A DNA stretch of 64,000 nucleotides from an uncultured Bacteroidia bacterium. GTDB lineage: Bacteria; Bacteroidota; Bacteroidia; Bacteroidales; UBA932. How positions within the stretch are numbered: position 1 is the stretch's first letter; every line of letters starts with the position of its first letter. Shown here in pieces: positions 26,677 through 35,626 of the stretch. Below the pieces are notes generated by a model. It had not been told where the DNA came from and did no database searches. It saw nothing but the letters and a program-made list of their open reading frames with translations. The translations under genes and the position numbers were made by a program. The stretch covers positions 1-64,000 of the forward strand of contig CADBAY010000011.1 of NCBI GenBank assembly GCA_902792815.1, given 5' to 3'.

Positions 26677-28280
26677 CAGAATGACCATTGAATACGGAGC
26701 ACTCCACCGGTAAACGCCGGCTGCCATCGGCAAACTCCGCCCGAGCAAATCATGCCCTCGCGGTTGCGGCCCGCAAGCAGCGAAATGTTTAAAGCATCCA
26801 GCGAGTAGGAAGCTCCAATGTTGTAGTAATGTACCTTCGAGCTGCCATGATTGTACATGTCGCTGAGCGTAAAACTCCAGTGAGGCGAGAAGGTAAACTC
26901 CACCAGCGCCGCCATCCAGTCGCGGCTAAGCTCCTGGGAATAAAGATATTGCAGTTCAAGACGGGCGGCCACATCAGACGAAATCCTATACTGTCCGTCC
27001 AGCACGAAGACATTTTGCGCATTGGTGGCCTTGCGGTTGCCGTGAGTAGGCGAATTCTCCTGGATGGACACGAATGCAATGGTCTTGAAAGCGCGGCTCC
27101 ACCGCCTTTCAAGTTCGATGTTTACGTCGCGGTAGGCAAGGTGCGATTCCGTCCGGTCGGGAAGGGCGCAAGGCAGAGCCTCTATCCAGCTGCCGGCAAC
27201 GTGCAGCTTCATTCCGTACCGCCCGCCAAGCGCGCTCCCGCGGCGGAAAGTCCAGAACAGGTCGCCCTGCACCCCGGCCTCGCCGTCGGCATAAGTCACG
27301 TAAGGGTTGAGCCCCGCCAGCATATAAGATTGCTGCATACAGAGCGACGGAAGATAGTTGAGCGTATTGGTAAGCGATGGCGCCGAAGTGGTAAGGAATA
27401 TATGCTCCGCCATATTCTCAAGGCGCCTCAGGGTAATTGTCCCCGAAAAAGGCCCCGCAGCCGCTGTGACCTCTATAAGCTGGGCATTCCCGCCCTTGAG
27501 GCGGTAGCGCTCTTTGGCGCCGCTCAGCTGCTCGGCATAAAAATCGGCCCCCTTGCCCACATACTCAGCCTTAAGCGAAAAGCCTTCCCAGGCATATTGC
27601 GCCCGGGCCGACCAACCGGGGAGATGCAGCGGAACGCTGAAGCCAGAACCGGAGGCAAGATAAGCTATGCCCTCATCTGTTTTTAAAGCGATGCGGTCGG
27701 TAAAACTGCCCTCCAGCTTAAGCGTGTGGACCGACTCTACGCCAAGAGAGCGGAGCACATCGAGCGAAAGGTCCGCCCCGGCAAGGGCCGAAGCGCCCGT
27801 AGGCCAGAGGCCGTACTTGGGAAATCCGCCCAGCAGTTTGAATTCCAGTTCCCTGCCCCCTGTACGGACGGAGGCCCAGCCTCCGTCGATACAGTTGTTA
27901 AGGCCAAGGTCCCTGTCTTCCCAGCTGCGGAGCAGCAAGCCGCTTCCCAGCTGCTCGTGGAAGCTGCCGCCGTGAAGATGCAGCAGGCCGTGTGTCCAGT
28001 CGATGTAAAGCCCTGTCAGACCCGCTCCTTTAAGCTCCGAAGGATAGCCGGCAAGTGCCTGCGGATACCATTCAGCCTGCACTCCGGCCGAGAGCGAGTC
28101 TCTCTGCCAGTCAAGCTTAAGATAATTGTTGGAGCCCCATCTGTGCGCCGCCGGCCCCAGGGCGGGATCATCAAAATATACCGCTGAATTACTTTCAATA
28201 GCGCCTCTGAAAGACTGTCCCGCCGCAAGCAGCGGAAGGAAGACGGCTGTTAAAATAGCGATCAGCGGAGCGAGTCTCAT
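26676..28280 (-). CDS. DUF6029-like outer-membrane beta-barrel protein
   Basis: 534 aa. Signal peptide (MRLAPLIAILTAVFLPLLAAG) without lipobox. The body is rich in alternating aromatic/polar strands (GLYIDWTHGLLHLHGGSF, LEFKLLGGFPKYGLW) and ends in IQWSF, a typical outer-membrane C-terminus. It resembles the DUF6029 proteins that accompany TlpA and Omp28-like genes. It is flanked by overlapping reading frames on both sides, so the three products are probably made together. Function unknown. Confidence 0.75.
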   Translation of the reverse strand: MRLAPLIAILTAVFLPLLAAGQSFRGAIESNSAVYFDDPALGPAAHRWGSNNYLKLDWQRDSLSAGVQAEWYPQALAGYPSELKGAGLTGLYIDWTHGLLHLHGGSFHEQLGSGLLLRSWEDRDLGLNNCIDGGWASVRTGGRELEFKLLGGFPKYGLWPTGASALAGADLSLDVLRSLGVESVHTLKLEGSFTDRIALKTDEGIAYLASGSGFSVPLHLPGWSARAQYAWEGFSLKAEYVGKGADFYAEQLSGAKERYRLKGGNAQLIEVTAAAGPFSGTITLRRLENMAEHIFLTTSAPSLTNTLNYLPSLCMQQSYMLAGLNPYVTYADGEAGVQGDLFWTFRRGSALGGRYGMKLHVAGSWIEALPCALPDRTESHLAYRDVNIELERRWSRAFKTIAFVSIQENSPTHGNRKATNAQNVFVLDGQYRISSDVAARLELQYLYSQELSRDWMAALVEFTFSPHWSFTLSDMYNHGSSKVHYYNIGASYSLDALNISLLAGRNREGMICSGGVCRWQPAFTGGVLRIQWSF

Positions 28281-28765
28281 TTACCCGCGCATTTGCGGAG
28301 AGCGGCGAGCAGCTGCAGCTCATCTCCGGGACGATATCCTATGTGGGTGTGGTAAAGATTGCCGTCTTTGTCGTACACAAATACTTGCGGAACGGCAGAC
28401 ACGTTAAGGGCACGGCGCAGGTCCCCGTTTGGGTCGAAGAGCGGAGTAACCCCTTCCCAGGCCTTTGTCATGGCCACAGCCCTCTGGAGAGAGCGGCTGT
28501 CGTCAACCGAAACGGCATACACGCGAAGCGGGAAATCTCCGTTCCAGCCGGCGGCCTCGTCCATCACGGCCTCAAGCTCCTTGAGACAAGGCTTGCAGGT
28601 GGTCATCCACATACTGATCACAAAGGGCGTTTTATGATCGATAAGCGAAGAGGTTGTAACGGTCCGGCCTGAAGCGTCGGAGAGTTTGACTCCGGGAATA
28701 TCCTGCCCCTTTAAGGATAAAGCAGCAATGCAGCAAAGCAGGAGTAGTGTCACCAGGCGTTTCAT
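28277..28765 (-). CDS. TlpA-like thioredoxin-family protein
   Basis: 162 aa exported redoxin. Signal peptide MKRLVTLLLLCCIAALSLKG; AhpC/TSA-Redoxin fold with MWMTTCKPCLKE (Cys57-Cys60) and cis-Pro SAVPQVFVYD. Predicted periplasmic thiol-disulfide reductase. It is the first gene of the TlpA-DUF6029-Omp28 operon (ATGA overlap with DUF6029). A -7 box TATATTTG at 28770-28777 is 4 nt before the ATG. Confidence 0.88.
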   Translation of the reverse strand: MKRLVTLLLLCCIAALSLKGQDIPGVKLSDASGRTVTTSSLIDHKTPFVISMWMTTCKPCLKELEAVMDEAAGWNGDFPLRVYAVSVDDSRSLQRAVAMTKAWEGVTPLFDPNGDLRRALNVSAVPQVFVYDKDGNLYHTHIGYRPGDELQLLAALRKCAGK

Positions 28766-28769
28766 ATTG

Positions 28770-28777
28770 CAAATATA
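28770..28777 (-). promoter_or_regulatory. -7 box of the TlpA-DUF6029-Omp28 operon
   Basis: TATATTTG on the minus strand, 4 nt upstream of the ATG at 28765; no obvious -33 TTG at the usual distance. Confidence 0.5.
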
Positions 28778-28806
28778 AAATAAATTGGGTCAATAACCGT
28801 ACCGCA

Positions 28807-28837
28807 CTTGTAAATTGCTAAAAAATAACTACCTTTG
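28807..28837 (+). promoter_or_regulatory. Promoter of rpsP
   Basis: CTTG at 28807-28810, 19-nt spacer, TACCTTTG at 28830-28837 (perfect TAnnTTTG). The transcript would have a leader of about 50 nt before the rpsP ATG at 28895. Confidence 0.75.
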
Positions 28838-28894
28838 CAGTCCGCTCTCGGGTAGGGCGGACATTTAGGTTCAATTTAAACAAACAGATTCACA

Positions 28895-29443
28895 ATGGCT
28901 GTTAAGATTCGTTTACAGCGCCACGGTAAGAAGAATTTCGCATTCTTCCACATTGTAGTGGCAGACTCACGCTCCCCGCGTGACGGTCGTTACATCGAGG
29001 AACTCGGTGTGTATAACCCCAACACCAACCCCGCTACCATCGATCTCAATTTCGAGCGCGCACTGGCATGGGTTAAGGTCGGTGCAGAGCCTACTCTGAC
29101 CGCCCGCCGCATTCTCTCCTACGAGGGTGTTCTCCTTAGGCATCACCTTGACGGTGGTATCGAGAAAGGCGCTCTCACCCAGGAAGTTGCTGACAAGAAG
29201 TGGAACGACTGGAAGGCTGGCAGGGATGCCAAGATCGAGGCCAAGAAGACCGGTCTGAAGAACGCTGCCATCGAGGCCCGCAAGGCCGCCAAGGCCGAAG
29301 AGGCCAAGGTAAATGAGGCACGCGCCGAGGCTATCGCCAAGAAGGCCGCCGAGCTTGCCGCCGCCCAGGCTGCAGCAAAGGCCGCCGCCGAGGCACCCGC
29401 CGAGGAGGCTCCCGCAGCAGAGGAAGCACCCGCCGAGGCATAG
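28895..29443 (+). CDS. rpsP: 30S ribosomal protein S16 with long Ala/Glu/Lys-rich tail
   Basis: 182 aa; bacterial S16 is usually about 80-90 aa. The core ([18 protein letters not shown]...[12 protein letters not shown]...[12 protein letters not shown]) ends near residue 90. The remaining about 90 residues form a charged, Ala-rich, probably helical extension ending in AEEAPAEA repeats; such tails occur in Bacteroidota S16. rimM follows after 1 nt. Confidence 0.97.
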   Translation: MAVKIRLQRHGKKNFAFFHIVVADSRSPRDGRYIEELGVYNPNTNPATIDLNFERALAWVKVGAEPTLTARRILSYEGVLLRHHLDGGIEKGALTQEVADKKWNDWKAGRDAKIEAKKTGLKNAAIEARKAAKAEEAKVNEARAEAIAKKAAELAAAQAAAKAAAEAPAEEAPAAEEAPAEA

Positions 29444-29444
29444 G

Positions 29445-29909
29445 ATGCTCTCTGTAGCCAAAATCATTAAGTCCAACGGCACGAGTGGAGATGTCCTCAT
29501 CGGACTTCTGGACTGCGAGCTTTCGGACCTTACAAACGAGGAACCGGTATACATCGAATTCGATGGACTGCCGGTTCCATTTTTTGTAGAAAGCATCTCC
29601 CCCAAGGGGTCCACACGCGCCATAGTGCACCTTACCGACGTCGATTCCCTTCAGGACGCCGAAGAGCTTGTGGGCCGGGAGATTTACATCGAGGGCGAAT
29701 ATGAAGACGACGGCCCGGAGGATTTCACCGGCTGGACCCTGTACGACGGCGAGCGTCCGGTAGGCACCGTAGAAGGCCTGGAAGATATTCCCGGCAACCC
29801 TTGCCTGATTGTCGGAGGCGCCCTTATCCCCCTTCACGAAGATCTTATCCAATCTGCAGACCCTTCCACCCGTACTCTGGTGATGAACCTCCCGGAGGGA
29901 CTGCTGTAA
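29445..29909 (+). CDS. rimM: Ribosome maturation factor RimM
   Basis: 154 aa. ATG at 29445, one base after the rpsP stop. N-terminal RimM barrel (VAKIIKSNGTSGDVLIGLL), the central VYIEFDGLPVPFFVESI, and a PRC-like C-terminal part (LYDGERPVGTVEGLEDIPGNP, IPLHEDLI). It assists maturation of the 30S head around S19 and 16S rRNA, so pairing with rpsP is expected. trmD and rplS, often next in line, are absent here. Confidence 0.93.
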   Translation: MLSVAKIIKSNGTSGDVLIGLLDCELSDLTNEEPVYIEFDGLPVPFFVESISPKGSTRAIVHLTDVDSLQDAEELVGREIYIEGEYEDDGPEDFTGWTLYDGERPVGTVEGLEDIPGNPCLIVGGALIPLHEDLIQSADPSTRTLVMNLPEGLL

Positions 29910-29919
29910 ATTCATCAGT

Positions 29920-31308
29920 ATGACTCTGTCCAACACCACTTCCGAGCGCATAGAGGCCCTCGCAGGGGGCCAGCGCGCATTTTTTGCCACAGGCGTCACC
30001 CGCGATATACGCTTCCGCAAGCAGCAGCTCAAGGCCCTGCGCAGCGCCCTTCAAAAATGGGAAAAGCCCCTTTGCGATGCGCTGTGGACCGATCTTCATA
30101 AATCCTATGAGGAGGCCTTCATGACAGAGATCGGCCTGGTGTTCGGCGAGATTTCCGACGCTCTCAAGCACGTAGGCAAATGGGCGCGCAGGCGTAAATG
30201 TCCTACGCCCATTACGGGCATACCCTCAAGCAGTTACATCATCAGGGAGCCCCTCGGGTGCACTCTCATAGTCTCTCCGTGGAACTATCCTGTGCAGCTG
30301 CTGCTGAGCCCCCTTGTGGGCGCCATCGCCGCGGGCTGCACCGCCATCCTCAAGCCCTCGCCATATGTTCCGAACGTGTCCGCCGCACTCCAGCAGATGA
30401 TCGAAGAGACCTTCGAGCCCGGCTACATTGCCGTGGTGCAGGGCAACCGCGAGGTCAACACCGCCTTGTTCGGCACCCGCTTCGACCTGGTGTTCTTCAC
30501 CGGCAGCCCGGCCCTGGGCAAAGTGGTGATGGAGGCCCAGTCCAAATATCTTACGCCGCTGGTGCTGGAACTAGGCGGCAAGAGCCCCTGCATAGTGGAC
30601 AAAGATGCCGACATACAGATCGCCGCCCGCCGCATCGTCTGGGGAAAGTGCCTCAACAGCGGCCAGACCTGCATAGCTCCCGACTACCTTTTCTTGCACG
30701 AAGACATCAAGGACGCCTTCATAGAGGCGTTCAAAAAGGAACTCGCCGGCTTGTATCCCGAGGGCACGAAGGATGCAAAACACTACGTGCACATAGTCCG
30801 TGACCGCGCATTCGCCCGCCTCACTTCTTACCTGCAGGACGGTACCGTGATTGCCGGAGGGCATTTTGACCCCGCCACACGCTGGATAGAGCCCACCCTG
30901 CTTGACGGCGTGAGCCCACAGGCCCCAGTGATGCAGGAAGAAATCTTCGGCCCCATCTTCCCGATACTCACCTTCCGCGAGCGCAAAGAGGTGGAGCAAT
31001 TTGTCTGCAGCAGGGAGAAGCCACTTGCCTTCTACTACTTTGGCAAGAAGGCCGACGGCTGGAGCATACTCTCTCATACCACTTCCGGCGGTGCCTGCAT
31101 CAACGATGTCATAATGCACATCGCTAACAGCAAGATTCCTTTCGGCGGCGTGGGCAATTCCGGAATGGGAAGCTACCACAGCGAACGCAGCTTCCTCGCT
31201 TTCAGCCACGAGCGTTCGGTATTCGTCACTCCCACAAGCATCGATCTCAAGTTCCGCTACATGCCCTACGGAATGTTCAAGCTGGTCAGGAAGATGCTGA
31301 AGGGGTAA
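29920..31308 (+). CDS. Aldehyde dehydrogenase
   Basis: 462 aa NAD(P)-dependent ALDH. Motifs: SPWNYPVQL (Asn122), LKPSPYVPN, FTGSPALGK (cofactor), general base Glu217 in LELGGKSP, catalytic Cys251 in SGQTCIAPD, and C-terminal PFGGVGNSGMGSYHSE. This short form without an N-terminal extension and with IREPLG near 109 is closest to the ALDH3-type enzymes (fatty or aromatic aldehydes). It starts 10 nt after rimM and probably shares its transcript. Confidence 0.93.
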   Translation: MTLSNTTSERIEALAGGQRAFFATGVTRDIRFRKQQLKALRSALQKWEKPLCDALWTDLHKSYEEAFMTEIGLVFGEISDALKHVGKWARRRKCPTPITGIPSSSYIIREPLGCTLIVSPWNYPVQLLLSPLVGAIAAGCTAILKPSPYVPNVSAALQQMIEETFEPGYIAVVQGNREVNTALFGTRFDLVFFTGSPALGKVVMEAQSKYLTPLVLELGGKSPCIVDKDADIQIAARRIVWGKCLNSGQTCIAPDYLFLHEDIKDAFIEAFKKELAGLYPEGTKDAKHYVHIVRDRAFARLTSYLQDGTVIAGGHFDPATRWIEPTLLDGVSPQAPVMQEEIFGPIFPILTFRERKEVEQFVCSREKPLAFYYFGKKADGWSILSHTTSGGACINDVIMHIANSKIPFGGVGNSGMGSYHSERSFLAFSHERSVFVTPTSIDLKFRYMPYGMFKLVRKMLKG

Positions 31309-31420
31309 AACTGGCCCGGGCGTGGCGTCCCCAAGGATTGCCGGGATACGGACGTTTCGGGATATGGTATGACCTGCCGTTTGCCCTCTGCTGAAGCAAC
31401 CACCAAATGATGCTACCGAC

Positions 31421-31548
31421 AGCCCCAGCGGGCAAGGTCTGATTTCATTGCCGACACCTTGCCCGGCAATCGGCCTCTGAGGTGCGTAGGAGCCATATTC
31501 AGCGGCAAGGTCTGCCATCTGTTTTGAGACCTTGCCCGCTGGGGCAGG
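31421..31548. repeat. Repeat family B, copy 1 (double hairpin between convergent genes)
   Basis: Outer arms are a perfect inverted repeat: 31422-31440 and 31527-31545. Inside are two further copies of the motif, in inverted then direct orientation (ACACCTTGCCC at 31454-31464, GGCAAGGTCT at 31504-31513), so the unit can form two adjacent hairpins or one long stem. A T run (31550-31554) follows, so it may terminate the rimM-ALDH transcript; the minus-strand DUF5686 gene ends just beyond at 31576. The 31309-31420 stretch shows nothing I can identify. Confidence 0.75.
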
Positions 31549-31575
31549 CTTTTTCCTGAGTCTTCTTGGTCCTTC

Positions 31576-34140
31576 TTAGAACCGCACTTCCATGCCAAGG
31601 TTGATGGTCCACAGGCGGCGGGCGGGAACCATTGTGCCGTCAGGCCCGGGTACGGTGGTATGGGTGATGCGGCGTACGTAATCGACGCGGAAAAGGCGGA
31701 AGATATTGGACACGCCGATACCAAGTTCCACATAGGGCACGCCTCCCATAGGCTGGGTCATATAACTGAACGTCTTGCCGCCCTTCAGGGAATAAACATT
31801 CGTGGGGAACTTGGTCATGGCTCCGTACGCAGGATCGGTGCCGTTGTTGGCGTCGGTAAGCATACCGTACGCTATCTTGGCGCTGAACTCCTCGCGCAGC
31901 TGTAGCTTGCGCAGCAGAGGTATCTTACCCAGGATGAATCCGTTGAGGTTGTGGTACCAGATGAGCTGCGCCCAGCGGTCGGAGGCGAACTCGAAATACT
32001 CCATACAGGAGAATGCGCTCTTGTCCAGAATGTTGGTGGTATTGCCCGGGAACAGGTTAAGCATGGTCCAGGGCACCCGCCCTATGATGGCCCCGGCATT
32101 GAAATGCATATCCGACATTCCGAAGGGAGGAATTCTGAACTTCCAGTCCACATAGAGCTGAGGCTTGAAATAGCCCACGTCGCCCGGGCGCAGACCAGGT
32201 ATCGATCCGCCGAGGTCGATAGACACTATAGGGAAGAAAGTGTGGACGAAAGCCTTGTTGAAGTAGCCCCGGTTGACCGTCTCCTCTTTTGAGAAACGCA
32301 GCTGGATACGGGCTTCGTTAGTGGCAACGCTGGGCAGCGATACCGGCAGGCCGTCCGGGCCAAGCTCCCAGGTATCCATAGGCACGAACATATTGGAATA
32401 GTACCTGCGTGCAGCTATCTCGGCAAAGAAGTTGAAATTCATCGAGAACTCGTGCTCGAAGAAGGCCGAGAAGTTGCTGCGCGGAGCCAGCCTCGAGGTT
32501 CCTCCCCAGATGGAAGCCAGCAGGTTGCCGCTGGTGAGGTTGCTGCTGCCCTTGCCAAGCTGGAAAACGTCATATGACGCATCAAGGGTAAGCTTGCTGA
32601 ACGGCTCCTTGCGGAAAAGATGCTCGTATGTAAGGCCTCCTTTGACTTGTTTGTCCTTGAATCCGTAGGCCACGAAGCCTGTAAAGCGGAACTTCTGGCT
32701 CAGATCTTTTGATGTATGTAGGCCGAGCCTCGGCTTGAAGCCTTCCAGATTGTTGTTGCTTATCAGCTGCATGTAGGGGCCTATACCTATGGGACCTATG
32801 TCATAGTATTCTGTGACAAGGGTATAAACGGTACGGTAGGCCGTTTTATAGAGCGGGGCATCCTGTACCTGGTCCACCATTTTATAGATGTCCTGTTCTT
32901 TGCGCGTAAGCTCATAGGGCCGCGCCTGATTCCAATATGCGTCGTCCTTGTGATTGGCATCTTCAAGCACCTTTACTTTACCGTCCGCCACCTGCATGTC
33001 TTCAATCGCGATGGGGCTGAAGTCGATATCGGAATAATTGAGCTGCCTGGTGCCGATGACCGACATCACCCTCGAAGAATCACCCAGGGCGATAGAAAAG
33101 TCGGCGTATAGCTTGTCCTGCTTGTAAAACCAGGTGGAGTCCGGGAGCCTCTGGTAATCGGTCTCAAGCACTATGTCGCGGAGCCAGTTGACGTTACCGC
33201 CCTTGACCATCTTGGCCCTTATGCTCTTGAGGGCGAATTCTTCGGCGTCGATACGCATTTCTCCATCCAGAGCCGGGGTTGAAATGCCCCTCTTGGGATG
33301 GTAGCGCACCACGTAAGTCTTGCGTCCGTCCATCTGAAGCGAGTCCACGATGAAGTAATTGTAGTACAGCAATCCGCCGTTCTGGATGGGCGAAGGGAAC
33401 TCCACGTCGAAACTGTTGATGAAGGGACGGTAGAAGTTGACCCTAAGGTGCATGCTGCCGGTAAACTGGCTCAGCATGTTATGGTTAGGGTTGATACCTG
33501 AGATACGGTTGGCAAGCACCGTTTCGTTGTCGATGTCGGGTGTACGCGTATGGCGCCGCTCCACTACAGACTCGGATATCATGGCCGGAAGGTATGGAAC
33601 GCCGCTCACCACGGAGGTGTCGATATAGTCGAACACGAAGCCGAAGTCGCGAAGGAAAGCATTGCCGCGGAGCTGCTCGCGGGGATGCGTGATATCCAGC
33701 TCCATCTTGTTGTAAATAGTACACTTATACTGTTCCCGCAGATCCGGATCGTTACGGTCGCGATGCTTGTCGATGTTGCGAAGCAGGCGCTTGATAAGGC
33801 GGTTGTCGGCCTTGACAAACGCTCCCGAGAGCTGGTTGTCGGTGAGTTTGAGGCGGAAGTTCACCTCGGTAAAAGCTCCGCGCTTGACCGCCTTTTCCTG
33901 GGTATCGTAGCCAAGGAGCTGGCACACCAGAATCTGTGCCGCAGGGTCACGGGTCTCAAGAGTATATTTGCCGTCGATATCTGCGGTAAGGCCAATTGTG
34001 GTGCCTTTGAAGAATATGCCCGCAAAAGGTATGGGCTCGCCCGTATCTGCATCCGTCACGGTGCCGCGGACCTTGGTGGTCTGGGCAAGCAAAGATGCAC
34101 CGGCGAGGAGCATACACAAAACAAGAGCAAATCTCCGCAT
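31576..34140 (-). CDS. DUF5686 family outer-membrane protein with carboxypeptidase-regulatory-like domain
   Basis: 854 aa from ATG 34140; the in-frame start at 34167 lies upstream of the -7 box (34148-34155) and is rejected. Signal peptide ends ASLLAQ. Residues about 22-105 form a CarboxypepD_reg-like domain (VRGTVTDADTGEPIPFAG...GYDTQEKAV). The large remaining part, with SVVERRHTRTPD and SGINPNHNMLSQF, is the DUF5686 family and ends as an outer-membrane barrel (NLGMEVRF). Function unknown; related proteins are conserved in Bacteroidota. Confidence 0.87.
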   Translation of the reverse strand: MRRFALVLCMLLAGASLLAQTTKVRGTVTDADTGEPIPFAGIFFKGTTIGLTADIDGKYTLETRDPAAQILVCQLLGYDTQEKAVKRGAFTEVNFRLKLTDNQLSGAFVKADNRLIKRLLRNIDKHRDRNDPDLREQYKCTIYNKMELDITHPREQLRGNAFLRDFGFVFDYIDTSVVSGVPYLPAMISESVVERRHTRTPDIDNETVLANRISGINPNHNMLSQFTGSMHLRVNFYRPFINSFDVEFPSPIQNGGLLYYNYFIVDSLQMDGRKTYVVRYHPKRGISTPALDGEMRIDAEEFALKSIRAKMVKGGNVNWLRDIVLETDYQRLPDSTWFYKQDKLYADFSIALGDSSRVMSVIGTRQLNYSDIDFSPIAIEDMQVADGKVKVLEDANHKDDAYWNQARPYELTRKEQDIYKMVDQVQDAPLYKTAYRTVYTLVTEYYDIGPIGIGPYMQLISNNNLEGFKPRLGLHTSKDLSQKFRFTGFVAYGFKDKQVKGGLTYEHLFRKEPFSKLTLDASYDVFQLGKGSSNLTSGNLLASIWGGTSRLAPRSNFSAFFEHEFSMNFNFFAEIAARRYYSNMFVPMDTWELGPDGLPVSLPSVATNEARIQLRFSKEETVNRGYFNKAFVHTFFPIVSIDLGGSIPGLRPGDVGYFKPQLYVDWKFRIPPFGMSDMHFNAGAIIGRVPWTMLNLFPGNTTNILDKSAFSCMEYFEFASDRWAQLIWYHNLNGFILGKIPLLRKLQLREEFSAKIAYGMLTDANNGTDPAYGAMTKFPTNVYSLKGGKTFSYMTQPMGGVPYVELGIGVSNIFRLFRVDYVRRITHTTVPGPDGTMVPARRLWTINLGMEVRF

Positions 34141-34147
34141 AAGGGTG

Positions 34148-34155
34148 CAAATATA
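34148..34155 (-). promoter_or_regulatory. -7 box of the DUF5686 gene
   Basis: TATATTTG (minus), 7 nt before the ATG at 34140. It decides the start choice. Confidence 0.55.
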
Positions 34156-34199
34156 GCAATTTCCCACGGAGATTTGCTCAAAAAGAAGAATAATCGGTA

Positions 34200-35621
34200 T
34201 TACTTAAACAGCGAAAGTGTCTCTTTGTAAATCTTTTCGGCCATATACGCGTGGCCTGCGGCATTGGGATGCAGTTCGCTGTAGACAGTCACCTTTTGGT
34301 CACCCCTGAAGTCAACCACCGGCAGCTTGAAGTGCTCTGCGATGGTCTTTACGGAGTTGCCGTACTCGCCGTCGATATGGTTGCCCACTATGCAGATAAG
34401 CTGCGCATCTGGATAATTCTTCTGCAGAGTCTTGATTACCCAGATGTAAGACTCGCGGAAGCGGGCGTGCTTGTTGAGGGCTTCGGGAGCGGAATTGAAA
34501 TCAAATTCGCCCAAGGCTATCTGGCGTGCAGGCTGGCTGTCGTTTGTCCCGCCGAAAAGGATGATTACGTCGGGATTCTTGAACAGGCTGCAACGCTTCA
34601 CAAAGGGAGTACGCACCACAGTCGGGTCGCCGTCGGCAACGCAGCTTCCGCTCCAGGAGGAGTTCACATCCAACTCACACTTCCAGTAATCCTTGACCAG
34701 ATGCCCCCAGTAGGTCTTTTCCCACGATGTCACATCGGAGCAGGCGGCATTGGTGGAAGGATAATATGGCCTGTGGTCGGAAGGAATGATGCCATTGAAG
34801 GTGGAGATAGAGTCGCCCAGGATGCCGAGGCGCGTTGGCATATGCTTGAGGCCCTCCACTTCGGCGTTTGCCATGTCAAGGCTGATGTGGTTCACCACCC
34901 CAGCCTTGAGCGTCTGGTCGACCGTAAAGGTGGCCTTGACTCCCCCTTCGCACTCTACGGTTACCGTGCCTTTGAAAGCGCTGGGCAGCACCATTGCGCC
35001 AAGGCTTGCGGGAGCACTTGAGCTTCCCACCTTGAAAGCGCCTCCGGAGCAGTCGAAGCTGATGCCGGAGGAGCTGTTTGACAGTTCTCCTATGCGGGAC
35101 TCCTCGGGATAGATCTTAATATCGGCAGTAAGCGCAGCCGTTCCCGAAGAAGTCAGTTTAACCGCACTGAAAGGCCTTCCGGCAAGCTTCCCTCCGGTAT
35201 CGAAGATATCCAGAACTATGCCTGCGGTAAGTGGCCTTATTGTGCCGGTAACAGGCTCCCGGCCAAGCAGGATAGTGGTGGTACAGAACACCATCTCGCC
35301 CGTCTGTGCGGATGTTGACGGATTGTCCTTGACCAGGTAGGAAGGAAGGGAGAATATATTGCCCGGTTCGCCCGTAAAGCACCAGAGGCTGGTAGCGGAG
35401 CCGCTCACCTTAAAGGTACCGGACAGCTTATCCGAACCCAGAGCAGTTAACGTCCCGGTGCCCGAGTCGCCGCCATCGGTTATATAAGACACCAGGCAGG
35501 GCTGGATGGAGGTATTGTCAAGGGACAGCTCCACCTGTACCGTTTTTTCCGGTGCAATCTTCTGGCAGGCAAAGGATACGAGAAGAGCCGCAGCAAACAA
35601 AAAGAGTCGTTTAGCTTTCAT
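34200..35621 (-). CDS. SGNH/GDSL hydrolase lipoprotein with N-terminal domain
   Basis: 473 aa from ATG 35621; a TTG 9 nt upstream would overlap the EEP gene stop. Lipobox SFAC (Cys18). About 240 residues of beta-rich N-terminal domain precede the SGNH fold. Block I is ILGDSIS with Ser271, block III FGGTNDS, block V SELHPNAAGH with His451. The canonical Asp three residues before the His is Ser here, so either Glu449 or His alone must complete the catalytic set, or activity is altered. Predicted esterase or lipase-like hydrolase. It is the last gene of the second SusC/D operon, 5 nt after the EEP gene. The same two domains are fused in the protein at 46464. Confidence 0.87.
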   Translation of the reverse strand: MKAKRLFLFAAALLVSFACQKIAPEKTVQVELSLDNTSIQPCLVSYITDGGDSGTGTLTALGSDKLSGTFKVSGSATSLWCFTGEPGNIFSLPSYLVKDNPSTSAQTGEMVFCTTTILLGREPVTGTIRPLTAGIVLDIFDTGGKLAGRPFSAVKLTSSGTAALTADIKIYPEESRIGELSNSSSGISFDCSGGAFKVGSSSAPASLGAMVLPSAFKGTVTVECEGGVKATFTVDQTLKAGVVNHISLDMANAEVEGLKHMPTRLGILGDSISTFNGIIPSDHRPYYPSTNAACSDVTSWEKTYWGHLVKDYWKCELDVNSSWSGSCVADGDPTVVRTPFVKRCSLFKNPDVIILFGGTNDSQPARQIALGEFDFNSAPEALNKHARFRESYIWVIKTLQKNYPDAQLICIVGNHIDGEYGNSVKTIAEHFKLPVVDFRGDQKVTVYSELHPNAAGHAYMAEKIYKETLSLFK

Positions 35622-35626
35622 TTCTT

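Noticed and set aside
31309-31420. Possible gene or RNA between ALDH and repeat B copy 1
   Set aside because: No ORF, no hairpin or promoter pattern that I could support.
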